Assembly (NCBI RefSeq): GCF_002078355.1 | Contig: NZ_CP015363.1 | Span: forward strand, 1,736,001 to 1,800,000 | Length of the DNA: 64,000 nt | Reading direction: 5' to 3' | From: Ferroplasma acidiphilum | Lineage (GTDB): Archaea; Thermoplasmatota; Thermoplasmata; Thermoplasmatales; Thermoplasmataceae | Shown here: piece after piece, positions 1 through 9,031 of the stretch | Layout of the letters: every line of letters starts with the position of its first letter | Position numbering within the stretch: position 1 is the stretch's first letter | Notes under the pieces: model-generated | What the model was told of the DNA's origin: nothing | The model's database searches: none | Seen by the model: only the letters and a program-made list of their open reading frames with translations | Position numbers and translations under genes: made by a program

Positions 1-388
1 CAAGAATAAAAACAACGGCTATCCCCATAGCAGGTGGATGCATTGCACGGGCCTCTACAAGGAGCATTGCAATTATAGTTTCCACTATTGCAAGGGTATA
101 ATAAATCCCTATATAGGGTTCTATAAACGCACCGGCTATACCGATGGCACCGGATATTATATAACTCACCACAAATTTTGAAAGGCGTGATGATTTCTGT
201 TCAGGTTCCATGAAAAGCAGGAAGCAACTGGAAGCAAAGGATGAAAAAACAATAAATTTGGCTATTGGAATGATGTATATATGCAGCAGGGATAAAAATA
301 AAATTGTAAATGTTATGGTTATACCTATGAATATAGCCGGTATTATGCTGTTTCTAAGCCGTACTATACTCTTGCCAGGTTTCTCCAT
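1..388 (-). CDS. HPP family integral membrane protein, 3' end cut by window edge
   Basis: Reading leftward from an ATG at 388, the frame stays open to the window edge (about 129 residues) and encodes several hydrophobic segments. Near the edge it reads HPPAMG, the His-Pro-Pro-Ala signature that names the HPP transmembrane family. Members have four or five membrane helices; some plant and cyanobacterial ones have been linked to nitrite transport, but the substrate here cannot be inferred. It starts 37 bp downstream of the epimerase stop on the same strand, so the two are probably co-transcribed. The C-terminus lies outside the window. Confidence 0.75.
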   Translation of the reverse strand, partial: MEKPGKSIVRLRNSIIPAIFIGITITFTILFLSLLHIYIIPIAKFIVFSSFASSCFLLFMEPEQKSSRLSKFVVSYIISGAIGIAGAFIEPYIGIYYTLAIVETIIAMLLVEARAMHPPAMGIAVVFIL

Positions 389-425
389 TGAAAATAGATA
401 TGTTAATAGTTTATCAACATGTTGC

Positions 426-1382
426 CTACTTTATATTTTTTAGCTGGTCTATTGTTTCCTGGACAGCCACATCAACGGATTCGTCACTGGTATACCTGCT
501 CTTCCACCCTGTGGATAGTAGCTTATCTATAGCAAGATGGGTAATTTTTATATCTCCTTTCCATCCCCTTCCATTTATTCCGCCTGTGAAACGGTATTTT
601 ACATTTTTGAGGCCCATTCTCTTTACTACATAATCTGCAATGGTTTTTACCGATGTTGTTTCACGATTTCCCAGATTAATAATATCCGTTCTTGTTAATT
701 TTTCATGGACGTATATCATTGAATCCACACAGTCTTTTACATGCATGTATGATTTTTTCTGTGTGCCATCGCCCAGTATTTCAAGTTCATCAGGACTTTT
801 CAACAATTTATTTATAAAATCATATATAACTCCGTGGGTAGAGTTTTTACCCACTATGTTTGCAAATCTGAAAATAGAGCCTTTAAATCCGTAATAATGG
901 GAGTAAGCTGTAATGAATCCTTCATTGGACATCTTCGATGCCCCGTATGATGATATGGGCATATAGGGCCCATAATTTTCTGGTGTAGGCATGATCGATG
1001 CTTCGCCATACACCGTGGATGAGGATGCAAATAGTATGTCTTTAACATCATATTTTCTCATGTATTCCAGGATGTTTTCAGTTGCAACAACGTTATTTTG
1101 AAAATCTTTTGTCGGGTCCTGTGAACCATACCTGACGTCGGAATTGGCTGCAAAGTGGATAACTGTGTCAATGCCTTTTAATGAACCGTAATCAAATGAA
1201 AGCAGGTCTGTGTTTATAAAATGAAAGTTTTTGTTTTCCATAAATTGTGTTATGAAACGATTTCCAACATGGTTGTTAAGGTTGTCCAGTACTGTTATAT
1301 TGTTGTCTGGCAATAGTTTTTCGACCATATTGGAACCTATGAATCCTGCTCCCCCAGTAATAAGTATGTTTTTCCCTTGCAT
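426..1382 (-). CDS. NAD-dependent epimerase/dehydratase (UDP-glucose 4-epimerase-like)
   Basis: A 318-residue extended short-chain dehydrogenase/reductase. The N-terminus carries the NAD-binding GGAGFIG motif (Gly10, Gly13, Gly16), and the active site shows the Ser/Thr cluster at 120-123 and YGASK with Tyr146 and Lys150. The length suits GalE-like nucleotide-sugar epimerases, which act in the cytoplasm and supply glycan precursors. Substrate cannot be read from sequence, so UDP-glucose/galactose is only the default guess. The ATG at 1382 sits directly before the Rossmann strand. It is divergent from the DUF1059 gene with 59 bp between start codons and probably leads a unit with the HPP gene. 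Confidence 0.85.
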   Translation of the reverse strand: MQGKNILITGGAGFIGSNMVEKLLPDNNITVLDNLNNHVGNRFITQFMENKNFHFINTDLLSFDYGSLKGIDTVIHFAANSDVRYGSQDPTKDFQNNVVATENILEYMRKYDVKDILFASSSTVYGEASIMPTPENYGPYMPISSYGASKMSNEGFITAYSHYYGFKGSIFRFANIVGKNSTHGVIYDFINKLLKSPDELEILGDGTQKKSYMHVKDCVDSMIYVHEKLTRTDIINLGNRETTSVKTIADYVVKRMGLKNVKYRFTGGINGRGWKGDIKITHLAIDKLLSTGWKSRYTSDESVDVAVQETIDQLKNIK

Positions 1383-1441
1383 GGATGTAGATAGCCTGAT
1401 AAATAATAATTGTTTTTATATTAAAAATTAATAGGGTAACT

Positions 1442-1639
1442 ATGACATATTATTTCAAATGTAAAGATTTGGGATGGAATTGCTCATTCGAGAACCACGC
1501 AGAGAAAAGGGAGGACATATTTCCCAGGATAAGGATCCATTTCCATTATGCACATGCAACGAACGATATAGATGAGGAAACAATGAAAAAAATTGAATCC
1601 GTCATATATGAGGGTGAAGAATACAAAGGGGAAATATGA
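1442..1639 (+). CDS. DUF1059 small protein
   Basis: A 65-residue protein opening MTYYFKCKDLGWNCSF, the hallmark start of the DUF1059 family, with two Cys (positions 7 and 14) that could bind metal or act as thiols. The family is of unknown function and frequent in archaea. Its last codons overlap the hisS start (ATGA at 1636), so translation is probably coupled to the synthetase. An AT-rich box about 25 nt before the ATG suggests a leaderless transcript starting here. Confidence 0.75.
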   Translation: MTYYFKCKDLGWNCSFENHAEKREDIFPRIRIHFHYAHATNDIDEETMKKIESVIYEGEEYKGEI

Positions 1640-2925
1640 AAGTTGAGAAATTAAAGGGTTTCAGAGACCACTATCCGGAGGATATGGAAGTAAGGAATTA
1701 CTTTTTCAAGAAAATTACAAACGCTGCTGAGAATTTTGGTTATCAGCTGATTGATTTTCCAAGCCTTGAACCACTTGACCTGTACAGGCTTAAATCAGGG
1801 ACAGAGATTGTCAACCAAACTTTTTCATTTACCGATAAAGGTGGCAGGGAGGTTACAATGATACCGGAAGCCACGCCTTCCACTGTCAGGTTGCTCACAG
1901 CAAGAAAAGACCTTCCAAGGCCTGTTAGATGGTATTCATTTCCAAAGGTATGGAGATATGAAGAACCTCAGGAGGGAAGATTCAGGGAACATTACCAGTT
2001 CAATGCTGATGTGTTCGGGCTTGATTCTGAGGAAGCAGATGCGGAAATTGTTGGATTGGCTTCAAGCATTCTTGATTATCTTGGTTTATCCGGGGTATAT
2101 GAAATTAACATTAATGACAGATTTTTGATGGAATATGTGTTAAAGGACCTGAACATCGAAGATATACCCGATGCATTTTCAATAATAGACAAATACAAAA
2201 AAGTTGATAAAAGCTCATTCGTTGAGGCATTTAAAGGCATAGGTGCCGGGGAGGATGAGATAAAAAAGATCCTTTCGCTTTTAGGCGAAAAGGTTGATAT
2301 AGGCAATTTGGAGAAAAAGATAAAAAGAGTAGTGAACAACTACGAAGAAATAAAACCCAGGATAGAGAGAATTAAAAAGACATTCGACCTTATCGGGCTC
2401 TATACTGAGAGCAAGATAAATTTTGATTTTTCCATAGTCAGGGGTTTATCATACTATACAGGAATCGTATTCGAAGCCTTTGATGTGAAAGGAGAATTAA
2501 GGGCAATACTGGGAGGGGGAAGATACGATGGCCTTTCACAGTTATTTACACAGGAGAAAATTCCTGCCGCGGGATTTGCAATAGGGGATGCAGTAATAGA
2601 ATTGCTTCTAAAAAGGCAGAATTTATGGTTAAAAAGAAATATGAAAGAATCGTATTATATATGCAACCTTTCATCAGAAAACTATGATTATATTATTAAA
2701 ATTGCCAGTGTAATAAGGAGCCTCAATAAAATTGCAGTTGTTGATATGACACACAGGAAAATTTCATCACAGATGAAAAGTGCATCAGACTTTGATTTTG
2801 CCATCATCATAGGGGAACGGGAAATTGAAGAAGAGACAATGACGGTAAAAAACATGCATAGTTCCGAACAGTCAACTATAGGATATGATGAATTTTTCCT
2901 TAAGCTCAGAAGTGGAAATAACTAA
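1636..2925 (+). CDS. hisS: Histidyl-tRNA synthetase
   Basis: A 429-residue class II aminoacyl-tRNA synthetase that charges tRNA-His. Visible signatures are the motif 2 region (FPKVWRYEEPQEGRFREHYQFN, of which RYEEPQEGR..REHYQ is the loop), the histidine-binding stretch GLSYYTGIVFEAF, and motif 3-like GGGRYDGL followed by AAGFAIGDAV. The C-terminal ~90 residues form the anticodon-binding domain. Length is normal for archaeal HisRS. It overlaps the stop of the DUF1059 gene, forming a two-gene unit. Confidence 0.96.
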   Translation: MKVEKLKGFRDHYPEDMEVRNYFFKKITNAAENFGYQLIDFPSLEPLDLYRLKSGTEIVNQTFSFTDKGGREVTMIPEATPSTVRLLTARKDLPRPVRWYSFPKVWRYEEPQEGRFREHYQFNADVFGLDSEEADAEIVGLASSILDYLGLSGVYEININDRFLMEYVLKDLNIEDIPDAFSIIDKYKKVDKSSFVEAFKGIGAGEDEIKKILSLLGEKVDIGNLEKKIKRVVNNYEEIKPRIERIKKTFDLIGLYTESKINFDFSIVRGLSYYTGIVFEAFDVKGELRAILGGGRYDGLSQLFTQEKIPAAGFAIGDAVIELLLKRQNLWLKRNMKESYYICNLSSENYDYIIKIASVIRSLNKIAVVDMTHRKISSQMKSASDFDFAIIIGEREIEEETMTVKNMHSSEQSTIGYDEFFLKLRSGNN

Positions 2926-2981
2926 ATAATTATAACATTTCTAATGGCAAAACTTATATTGAAAAATAGCTTTTACCATAA

Positions 2982-3215
2982 ATGTCAGTTGCTTTTGTCC
3001 TTATAAGAGTTATCCCCGGAAAGGAACATGAAGTTTATGACCGGGTTTCTACATTGAAGTATGTCACAGAAATACATCCGCTTCTTGGTGAATTTGATAT
3101 TTTAGTGCGGATAGATACAGAAGACATGTCTGAAATAGGAAAACTGATAATACAGGACATAAGGTCTATAAGCGGCGTAGTAGATACAAAAACATTGGCG
3201 GAAATTAAATTGTAG
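2982..3215 (+). CDS. Stand-alone Lrp/AsnC ligand-binding (RAM) domain protein
   Basis: This 77-residue protein matches the regulation-of-amino-acid-metabolism (RAM) domain of Lrp/AsnC regulators: a beta-alpha-beta-beta-alpha-beta pattern with the core H-P-L-L-G-E-F-D, where the Gly-Glu/Asp turn shapes the effector pocket. There is no helix-turn-helix upstream, so it cannot bind DNA alone; known stand-alone RAM proteins oligomerise and may modulate full-length Lrp proteins or sense amino acids. A TATA-like stretch near 2950 fits leaderless transcription. The small membrane protein gene follows 8 bp downstream. Confidence 0.85.
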   Translation: MSVAFVLIRVIPGKEHEVYDRVSTLKYVTEIHPLLGEFDILVRIDTEDMSEIGKLIIQDIRSISGVVDTKTLAEIKL

Positions 3216-3223
3216 GTGATTGA

Positions 3224-3529
3224 ATGACGGGTTTTTCATGGAATTGGGACGTTTTTTTGTTGGTTTTGCTGGCATTGCTGGCCCTATCACTGATCGTGTT
3301 TGGTGTTCTCACCGCATACTTCGGCAGCAACAAAAGCAGGATGGTTGGAGGAGGATTGCTGGTTGTTGGAATTTTAATCGGCATATTCGTTATTCTTGGT
3401 TCAGGAGATATTTTCAAAGTAAGCTTTATTACAAGAATTCTGGAACCGACGATATTTTATATTATTGCAGCGGTCATAGGAGTGGTTATAGGGCTCCTGG
3501 TATTTCTAGGGGCAATAATGAAGACATAA
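3224..3529 (+). CDS. Small three-helix membrane protein, unknown function
   Basis: A 101-residue, strongly hydrophobic protein with three predicted transmembrane helices (about residues 10-32, 40-60 and 72-98) joined by short loops. I do not recognise a family. The ATG at 3224 is preceded by GGTGAT, which can pair with the 3' end of archaeal 16S rRNA, and lies 8 bp after the RAM-domain stop, so it is probably the second gene of that operon. Another frame is also open across this stretch but lacks a ribosome site and has poor protein character. Confidence 0.7.
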   Translation: MTGFSWNWDVFLLVLLALLALSLIVFGVLTAYFGSNKSRMVGGGLLVVGILIGIFVILGSGDIFKVSFITRILEPTIFYIIAAVIGVVIGLLVFLGAIMKT

Positions 3530-3598
3530 TTATTTTATCAACCCTTTGATTTCGTTTTCTTCTGAAATAAAATAAATTACATTATTTTCAGCAAATTC

Positions 3599-4567
3599 TT
3601 AATTATCCTCAACCGGAAAAATATAATCATTTTCGCTGAATACGGATAGAACTACTATTTTTTTAAAAATTTTCTTGAAATCAAGTAGATTGTATACGAT
3701 GTACTTATCAGGTATTTTTACAGAATAGATTTTTGGGCCATCACCGGATGATAATAATCGGAGAACAAAATCAGGCAGTTTGGGATTCATTATAGATTTT
3801 GATATGACAAGGGCACTGAGTTCATTCAGGGTAATAACTTCATCTGCACCTGCACTTTTTGCATTTGTTACATTGTCTGAACTGGCTACCTGTGCTATTA
3901 TTTCAGCAGATTTATTTAGTTTTCTTATCTGAAATATATTCAGTATTGTTTTTGCATCTATAAGATTCAGTGGGACGTTGGAGCTAAAATCCCCTGTAAC
4001 AATAAAACGTTTGGCTTCTGAAGCATTTGCTTCGGCAAGGGTTTTTTCGTCTGTTGGATCCCCCGGGGTAAAAAATACATAATCTGATTTTACGGGGTTT
4101 TCCTGAAGGTTTGCAATCAGAACAAGGGAATCTATTTTCAATTTTCTATTAAGATAGTTAAGAATAATATTTTTGGAATAATCATTGTAGTTGCATATTA
4201 TTGTATGATTTTTCATTCTTATACTCTTTATTTTGTGCTTTAATTTAACGTTTGTCATGTATGCAGCTGTAGATGCCGTTAAGGTGGTTACAGTGCCTAT
4301 TCCAGCGAGCATAATTATTATGGCTATTATTCTGCCTGTTAAATTCACCGGAACTACATCCCCGTATCCAACTGTAGTTACAGTTTGAAATACAAACCAT
4401 ATAGCCAGTTGCGGGCTTTTTATCTGGCTTCCCTGAGTATTTATCTGTGAGACCTACTCAAGATATGAGCCCACGAGTACTATCAGGATTAGAATTAATA
4501 CAGTTTTAAAGACGTTAGAACCTGTATACCTCTCAATTTTTATGAGGATACGCTTTAATATATTCAT
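3599..4567 (-). pseudogene. RCK-type potassium channel gene interrupted by an in-frame TAG
   Basis: From an ATG at 4567 the frame encodes a first membrane helix ending ..GSYLE, then a TAG at codon 38 (4454-4456), then reading resumes in the same frame with a pore segment containing the K+ filter TVGYGD (codons 65-70), a second helix, and a TrkA-N/RCK domain to 3599. Without the stop this would be a 322-residue MthK-like channel, close in length to the intact paralogue at 34324-35313. A CAG-to-TAG change would restore Gln. The sequence past the stop shows no other damage, so the lesion is recent, a sequencing error, or read through. Translation from an internal ATG at 4348 would lack the pore. 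Confidence 0.75.
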
Positions 4568-4730
4568 TTATAATTACATAATCGATGTCCATATAAAAAG
4601 TTACTTTAAAATGCCAATATTTTTTTTACCGTCTCGATACCCGGATTACTCTTATTGTGGAGCTGGTTTCCTTTTTGCCTTCCATAACTTCATGTGTATA
4701 AAAATTAATAATATAACTATATTAGGTTAT

Positions 4731-5651
4731 ATGGATGCTAAAAAATTTATTGAAGAAAGCAGGGAACTGATACTGTCAAAACTGCACGGAAAAGGGATTC
4801 TGGCCTGTTCTGGAGGGCAGGACAGCACCTTGCTATCACTGATAGCTGCCCCCATAAAAAACATAGAAATAATATTTGTTGATACTGGCTTGCTGAGGTT
4901 AAATGAAGTTGCCCGTGTTAAATCCCTTTTTGAAAAATTTGGTGTTAAATACAAATTAATTGATGCAAAAAAAATATTTCTTGATAATTTAAAGGGAGTG
5001 GTAGACCCTGAAACGAAGAGAAAAATTATTGGAAAAACATTTATAGATGTTTTCAAGAAAGAAGCTGAGACTTTTGGAGCTACATATCTGCTTCAGGGGA
5101 CTATAGCCCCTGATTGGATTGAAAGCGGTGGCGCTTCCAGGGATACTATTAAAAGCCACCATAATGTTGGTGGTTTGCCTGCAGATCTGGGATTCGAACT
5201 GATTGAGCCATTGAGAGATCTTTACAAGGATGAAGTGAGGGAGGTATCAAGATATTTCGGGCTTCCAGATGTTATGCCATTTCCGGGCCCGGGCCTTGCA
5301 ATAAGGATTATAGGAGAAGTTACTGAACATAAACTGGAGATATTAAAGCAGGCAACGGATATACTTGAAAGGTCTGTAAATGAGAGGTACAGTGGTGAAA
5401 AGCCATGGCAATATTTCTGCGTGCTCCTGTCTGTAAAAACTACAGGTGTTCATGGAGACCAGCGTACATACGGTGAGACAATAGCTATCAGAATGATAGA
5501 TACACTTGACGGGATGACGGGCACCTTTTCAAGGCCGGATTGGGAGCTGATCAGCGATATTTCTGTAAATATTACCGATGAAGTGCCAGAAATTAATAGA
5601 GTTGTTTATGATATTACAGACAAACCCCCCGCCACTATAGAATGGGAATAA
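4731..5651 (+). CDS. guaA: GMP synthase subunit B (ATP pyrophosphatase/amidotransferase acceptor)
   Basis: A 306-residue synthetase subunit of the archaeal two-subunit GMP synthase, converting XMP to GMP with ammonia from a separate glutaminase. The PP-loop SGGQDST lies near residue 30, VDTGLLR and the GMP-synthase signature FPGPGLAIR follow, and the C-terminal dimerisation domain ends KPPATIEWE, a typical terminus. The start at 4731 is chosen because the protein then begins [10 protein letters not shown] like other GuaAb proteins and a TATA-like run sits about 27 nt upstream; an upstream in-frame start at 4542 would add 63 low-complexity residues. guaB is 8 kb away, so the genes are dispersed. 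Confidence 0.95.
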   Translation: MDAKKFIEESRELILSKLHGKGILACSGGQDSTLLSLIAAPIKNIEIIFVDTGLLRLNEVARVKSLFEKFGVKYKLIDAKKIFLDNLKGVVDPETKRKIIGKTFIDVFKKEAETFGATYLLQGTIAPDWIESGGASRDTIKSHHNVGGLPADLGFELIEPLRDLYKDEVREVSRYFGLPDVMPFPGPGLAIRIIGEVTEHKLEILKQATDILERSVNERYSGEKPWQYFCVLLSVKTTGVHGDQRTYGETIAIRMIDTLDGMTGTFSRPDWELISDISVNITDEVPEINRVVYDITDKPPATIEWE

Positions 5652-5691
5652 TTATATAATAATTTACAATTCAATAAAAAAGGTAATCATT

Positions 5692-6294
5692 ATGATGGAA
5701 GAGCAATTACTAATACCGGAAGAAGAATATCAGAAATCCGGTATCCATATAGGGACACAGGTCAAATCAAAGGATATGGATAGATACATATTCAAAATAA
5801 GAAATGATGGTTTATATATACTGGATATTAAAAAAACAAACCATGCGCTGATAGAAGCAGGCAAAATGCTGGCAAGGTACCAGCCCGAACAGATTCTTGT
5901 TGTGGCACAGAGGCAGTATGCATTTAAGCCAGTTGCAAAGTTCTCTGAAATAGTAGGCTCAAGTTCTATTATCGGGAGATTTATACCGGGAACGCTAACA
6001 AATCCAAATTTAAAGTCTTATTACAACGCAAAAGTAATACTTATAACAGATCCTTTAGCAGATACACAGGCAATGAAGGAAGCTATAAGGATAGGCATAC
6101 CTGTAATATCACTCTGTGACGCAAACAACAAAACAGATTTTGTTGACCTTATTATTCCAACAAACAACAAGGGAAGAATGTCTCTTGCAGTTATATACTG
6201 GCTGCTTTCAAGGGAAATCTTGAAAAACAGAGGAGATATAAAATCATACGACGAAATGAAAGCTAAGGTAGATGATTTCGAAGTACAGATCTAA
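5692..6294 (+). CDS. rpsB: 30S ribosomal protein S2 (uS2)
   Basis: A 200-residue archaeal uS2. Recognisable parts are GIHIGTQVKSKDM near the N-terminus, RYIFKIRNDGLYILDI, GRFIPGTLTNP, and IPVISLCDANN followed by DLIIPTNNKGRMSLAVIYWLL. It binds the head-body junction of the small subunit. Two ATGs in tandem (5692 and 5695) are possible starts. In many archaea rpsB sits with enolase or RNA polymerase genes; here it stands alone after guaA. Its last bases overlap the end of endA on the other strand by 4 bp. Confidence 0.96.
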   Translation: MMEEQLLIPEEEYQKSGIHIGTQVKSKDMDRYIFKIRNDGLYILDIKKTNHALIEAGKMLARYQPEQILVVAQRQYAFKPVAKFSEIVGSSSIIGRFIPGTLTNPNLKSYYNAKVILITDPLADTQAMKEAIRIGIPVISLCDANNKTDFVDLIIPTNNKGRMSLAVIYWLLSREILKNRGDIKSYDEMKAKVDDFEVQI

Positions 6295-7157
6295 ATATCC
6301 CTTAATCTTTCTATATAAATATATTTTAAATCATTGCCTATAAAGCCGGCAATCAGAGTCTTTTTCCTGACACTGGTGGATAATCTTATTGCCCTGCTTA
6401 TTTTATACCATTTCTCAGAAGTCATAAGGCTAACAAGAAATTCCGCATGGTTTTCCATAGAATCTGAATAAATCCTGAAATTCTGCCCGTATTTAAATCC
6501 ACTTTTGACAATAAAATGCCTTTTTATAAGATCCCTGTAAAGCTTATCCTCATCTGTTTTTAATTCTCCAGAAATATAATTTGCTTCAAACTGATTGAGT
6601 ATTTTGACACCCATGAATTCCTGCCCGAACCATTCGGGATGGCTGTTTGTTGTGTAATATATGTTATTCAATTTTTCAGGATTTCCTATGGAAATATCTG
6701 AATCTGCGTTACCCTCCGGATCTATAAAATCCGCCCTGAAGTATGTTATGCTTTTTTCCTCATCAACAGTTATGAATATGGCAGGCAGGTCCACATAGAG
6801 GCTTGAGAAATCTATTAAATCGCCTTCCTTGATAAGTATAACAGGTATGCCGTATTCTCCGCCGGTTTTTTTGTAGAAAAACTTATTTCCATCCCTTTTT
6901 ACAATTAGCCCTTTTTCTTTTAAAATAGAATATACGTAATAGATGTAAAGATCTTCGGTGAACACACTGCTTATAACCTGCGGCAATCCCATTTCCGGTT
7001 CCGGCATTATTTTTCCTTTCATATACAGGTATATGCATTCACAGGGGTTCAGTTCCAGCACATTATCCCTCATCTTTCCAACATGGTATTTATTGATTAT
7101 CTGTGAAATATCCATGCCAGACAAAACAAAATGTGTGTTTCTGCATACGATTTCCAT
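6291..7157 (-). CDS. endA: tRNA-splicing endonuclease, fused two-repeat type
   Basis: A 288-residue protein that excises introns from pre-tRNAs at bulge-helix-bulge motifs. The C-terminal half carries the catalytic core: Tyr230 in NFRIY, His237 in NHAEFLV and Lys265 in SVRKKTLIA. The N-terminal half looks like a degenerate repeat without these residues, matching the homodimeric fused type known from Thermoplasma and Archaeoglobus rather than the ~180-residue homotetrameric type. It follows the small G-protein gene by 8 bp on the same strand, so the two form an operon. Confidence 0.9.
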   Translation of the reverse strand: MEIVCRNTHFVLSGMDISQIINKYHVGKMRDNVLELNPCECIYLYMKGKIMPEPEMGLPQVISSVFTEDLYIYYVYSILKEKGLIVKRDGNKFFYKKTGGEYGIPVILIKEGDLIDFSSLYVDLPAIFITVDEEKSITYFRADFIDPEGNADSDISIGNPEKLNNIYYTTNSHPEWFGQEFMGVKILNQFEANYISGELKTDEDKLYRDLIKRHFIVKSGFKYGQNFRIYSDSMENHAEFLVSLMTSEKWYKISRAIRLSTSVRKKTLIAGFIGNDLKYIYIERLRDI

Positions 7158-7165
7158 GCATGGTA

Positions 7166-7663
7166 TTATTTACTCGGATTATAAATTTTTGCCAGAGCAT
7201 AACCTATAACATCGTTTAAAATGCCTGAAAAATCATCATGGCTACTGTAAATAAAGTATATTGATCCGTACTTGTCCGCAAGTTTTGATATTTCAGGTTC
7301 CCAGAACTCTGATGCATACCTCATATCCGATTTGGTAGCAATAATAAATACTTCCATATCCGGAAACTCGCTTAGAAATTTGCCTGCATCCTGCAAGCTT
7401 TCCATATCGGTAATATCCACAACAAACAATACGAATGTTGATTTGGAAAGAAATTTGTCATTCAGTGTTTCATATGGCATTTCAAGGAATAAAAGGTCTA
7501 TATCATAATCCTCGGACATAAAATTTGTATTTACTTTCTTCCTGATAAACCCCCTGCTACTTATCTGTGTGGCCGTATTGTAAACAGCCCTGGAAACTAT
7601 AGAACTTTTTCCAGAATTTTTTTTGCCTGTAACCGTAACTTTCCAGATCAGCTTCTGAACCAT
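7166..7663 (-). CDS. Ras-like small G protein with degenerate switch II
   Basis: A 165-residue P-loop GTPase-like protein. The P-loop is GKKNSGKSS (residues 13-21), a DITDME strand-loop follows the core sheet, and TKSD replaces the guanine-specificity NKxD. The expected DxxG of switch II is absent: that strand reads LLFLEMP. It therefore probably binds GTP but may hydrolyse it poorly or act as a scaffold. The gene is upstream of endA with 8 bp between them. Function is unknown; the fold assignment is firm and the role is not. Confidence 0.7.
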   Translation of the reverse strand: MVQKLIWKVTVTGKKNSGKSSIVSRAVYNTATQISSRGFIRKKVNTNFMSEDYDIDLLFLEMPYETLNDKFLSKSTFVLFVVDITDMESLQDAGKFLSEFPDMEVFIIATKSDMRYASEFWEPEISKLADKYGSIYFIYSSHDDFSGILNDVIGYALAKIYNPSK

Positions 7664-7786
7664 TAGGGTTTGAATTAAGAACCATTATAAAACATTTTTT
7701 AATTTTCAGATAACACTCTGCTTTCGTATATCCCTATTATTTTATTCCACTGAATAATTTTAAATATCCAGGTTATATTATATAGT

Positions 7787-8989
7787 ATGGAGTTTCAATT
7801 TTCTAATAAGATGAAAAATATAAAGTCCTCTGAAATCAGGGAGCTTTTAAAATATATCCATATGCCCGGCATGATATCCTTCGGCGGTGGGCTTCCGAAC
7901 CCTGAAAGCTTTCCGGGCGAAGAGCTAAGGAATATACTTGACGATATAATGGAGAACTATGTTTCTTCTGCATTGCAATATGGCCAGACCAACGGTCTTC
8001 CTGAGCTTAAGGAACAGCTGGCTGCATACCTGAAAAGTGATGAAAACATAAATGTTGACCCGGAAAATATATTGCTTACAACAGGTTCACAGCAGGCACT
8101 GTATGCACTGCCTTTAATATTCGCAAATGAGGGCGATTATGTCATAACAGAAGCACCAACATATGTGGGTATGCTGTCTTCATTGACTGCCAGTGGAATC
8201 AGGTCTCAATCTGTAAGCATGGACGATAACGGGATGATAACGGACGAACTGGAAGAGAAGCTTAAATCCATGAAATCAAAGGGAATTATGCCAAAATTCA
8301 TTTACACAATACCCACTTTCCAGAACCCTGCCGGGTATACTATGCCACTTGACAGAAGAAAACATCTTCTGGAACTTGCACAGCAGTATAATATCCCTGT
8401 AATAGAGGACAATCCATATGGAGACCTGAGATATTCCGGGAAAAAATTGCCCACGTTGAAAAGCCTTGATACCAATGATATGGTTACATATCTTGGAACA
8501 TTTTCAAAAATAATGGCGCCCGGGCTTAGAACTGGATTTACCGTTTCACAGCCTGAAGTCCTCGGTGAGTTTAACAAATTAAAGCAGTCGCTTGACCTGA
8601 CATCCGATTCACTTTCCCAGTATATAGCCTATGAATATATCAGGAAAGGCATAATATATAAGCAGATACCTAAAACAATAGAACTGTACAGAAGAAAAAG
8701 GGACATAATGCTCGAAGCACTTGATGATGAAATGAGTGATGCCACATGGTCCAGGCCCGAAGGCGGTATGTTTCTCTGGGTAAAACTTAACAAGGATATG
8801 GATGCCTTAAAAATGCTGAAAAGGGCAATAAACAATAAAATAGCATACGTTACCGGGTCAGCTTTTTACCACAACAATCCGGAAATGAATACCATGCGCC
8901 TGAATTTCACATATTCCAGCGATGAAGACCTTAAGGAAGGCGTTAAAAGGCTGGCAAAAACCATTAAAGAGGAAAAACAATCCCTTTAA
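7787..8989 (+). CDS. PLP-dependent aminotransferase, 2-aminoadipate aminotransferase (LysN)-like
   Basis: A 400-residue class I/II aminotransferase. Features are FGGGLPNPESFP near the N-terminus, TGSQQALY, PTFQNPAGYTM, the Asn-Pro-Tyr stretch, and the PLP-binding Lys in GTFSKIMAPGLRTGF. This arrangement is typical of the LysN/Kat subgroup, which transaminates 2-oxoadipate to 2-aminoadipate and often also accepts aromatic or branched keto acids. A role in lysine synthesis is inferred from the homocitrate synthase and hydro-lyase genes elsewhere in the window. A TTTCGTA element lies about 50 bp before the start, resembling sites at those genes. Confidence 0.85.
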   Translation: MEFQFSNKMKNIKSSEIRELLKYIHMPGMISFGGGLPNPESFPGEELRNILDDIMENYVSSALQYGQTNGLPELKEQLAAYLKSDENINVDPENILLTTGSQQALYALPLIFANEGDYVITEAPTYVGMLSSLTASGIRSQSVSMDDNGMITDELEEKLKSMKSKGIMPKFIYTIPTFQNPAGYTMPLDRRKHLLELAQQYNIPVIEDNPYGDLRYSGKKLPTLKSLDTNDMVTYLGTFSKIMAPGLRTGFTVSQPEVLGEFNKLKQSLDLTSDSLSQYIAYEYIRKGIIYKQIPKTIELYRRKRDIMLEALDDEMSDATWSRPEGGMFLWVKLNKDMDALKMLKRAINNKIAYVTGSAFYHNNPEMNTMRLNFTYSSDEDLKEGVKRLAKTIKEEKQSL

Positions 8990-9031
8990 CTTTTTACTTA
9001 ATATTTTATAATAATTTCTTATTTACTTATA

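Noticed and set aside
4454-4456. Pyrrolysine encoded at the TAG of the channel gene
   Set aside because: No pyl genes in the window and none expected in this lineage; the residue lies in a loop where Gln fits.
4542-4730. 63-residue N-terminal extension of GMP synthase subunit B
   Set aside because: Low-complexity sequence containing the promoter region; family members start at the equivalent of 4731.
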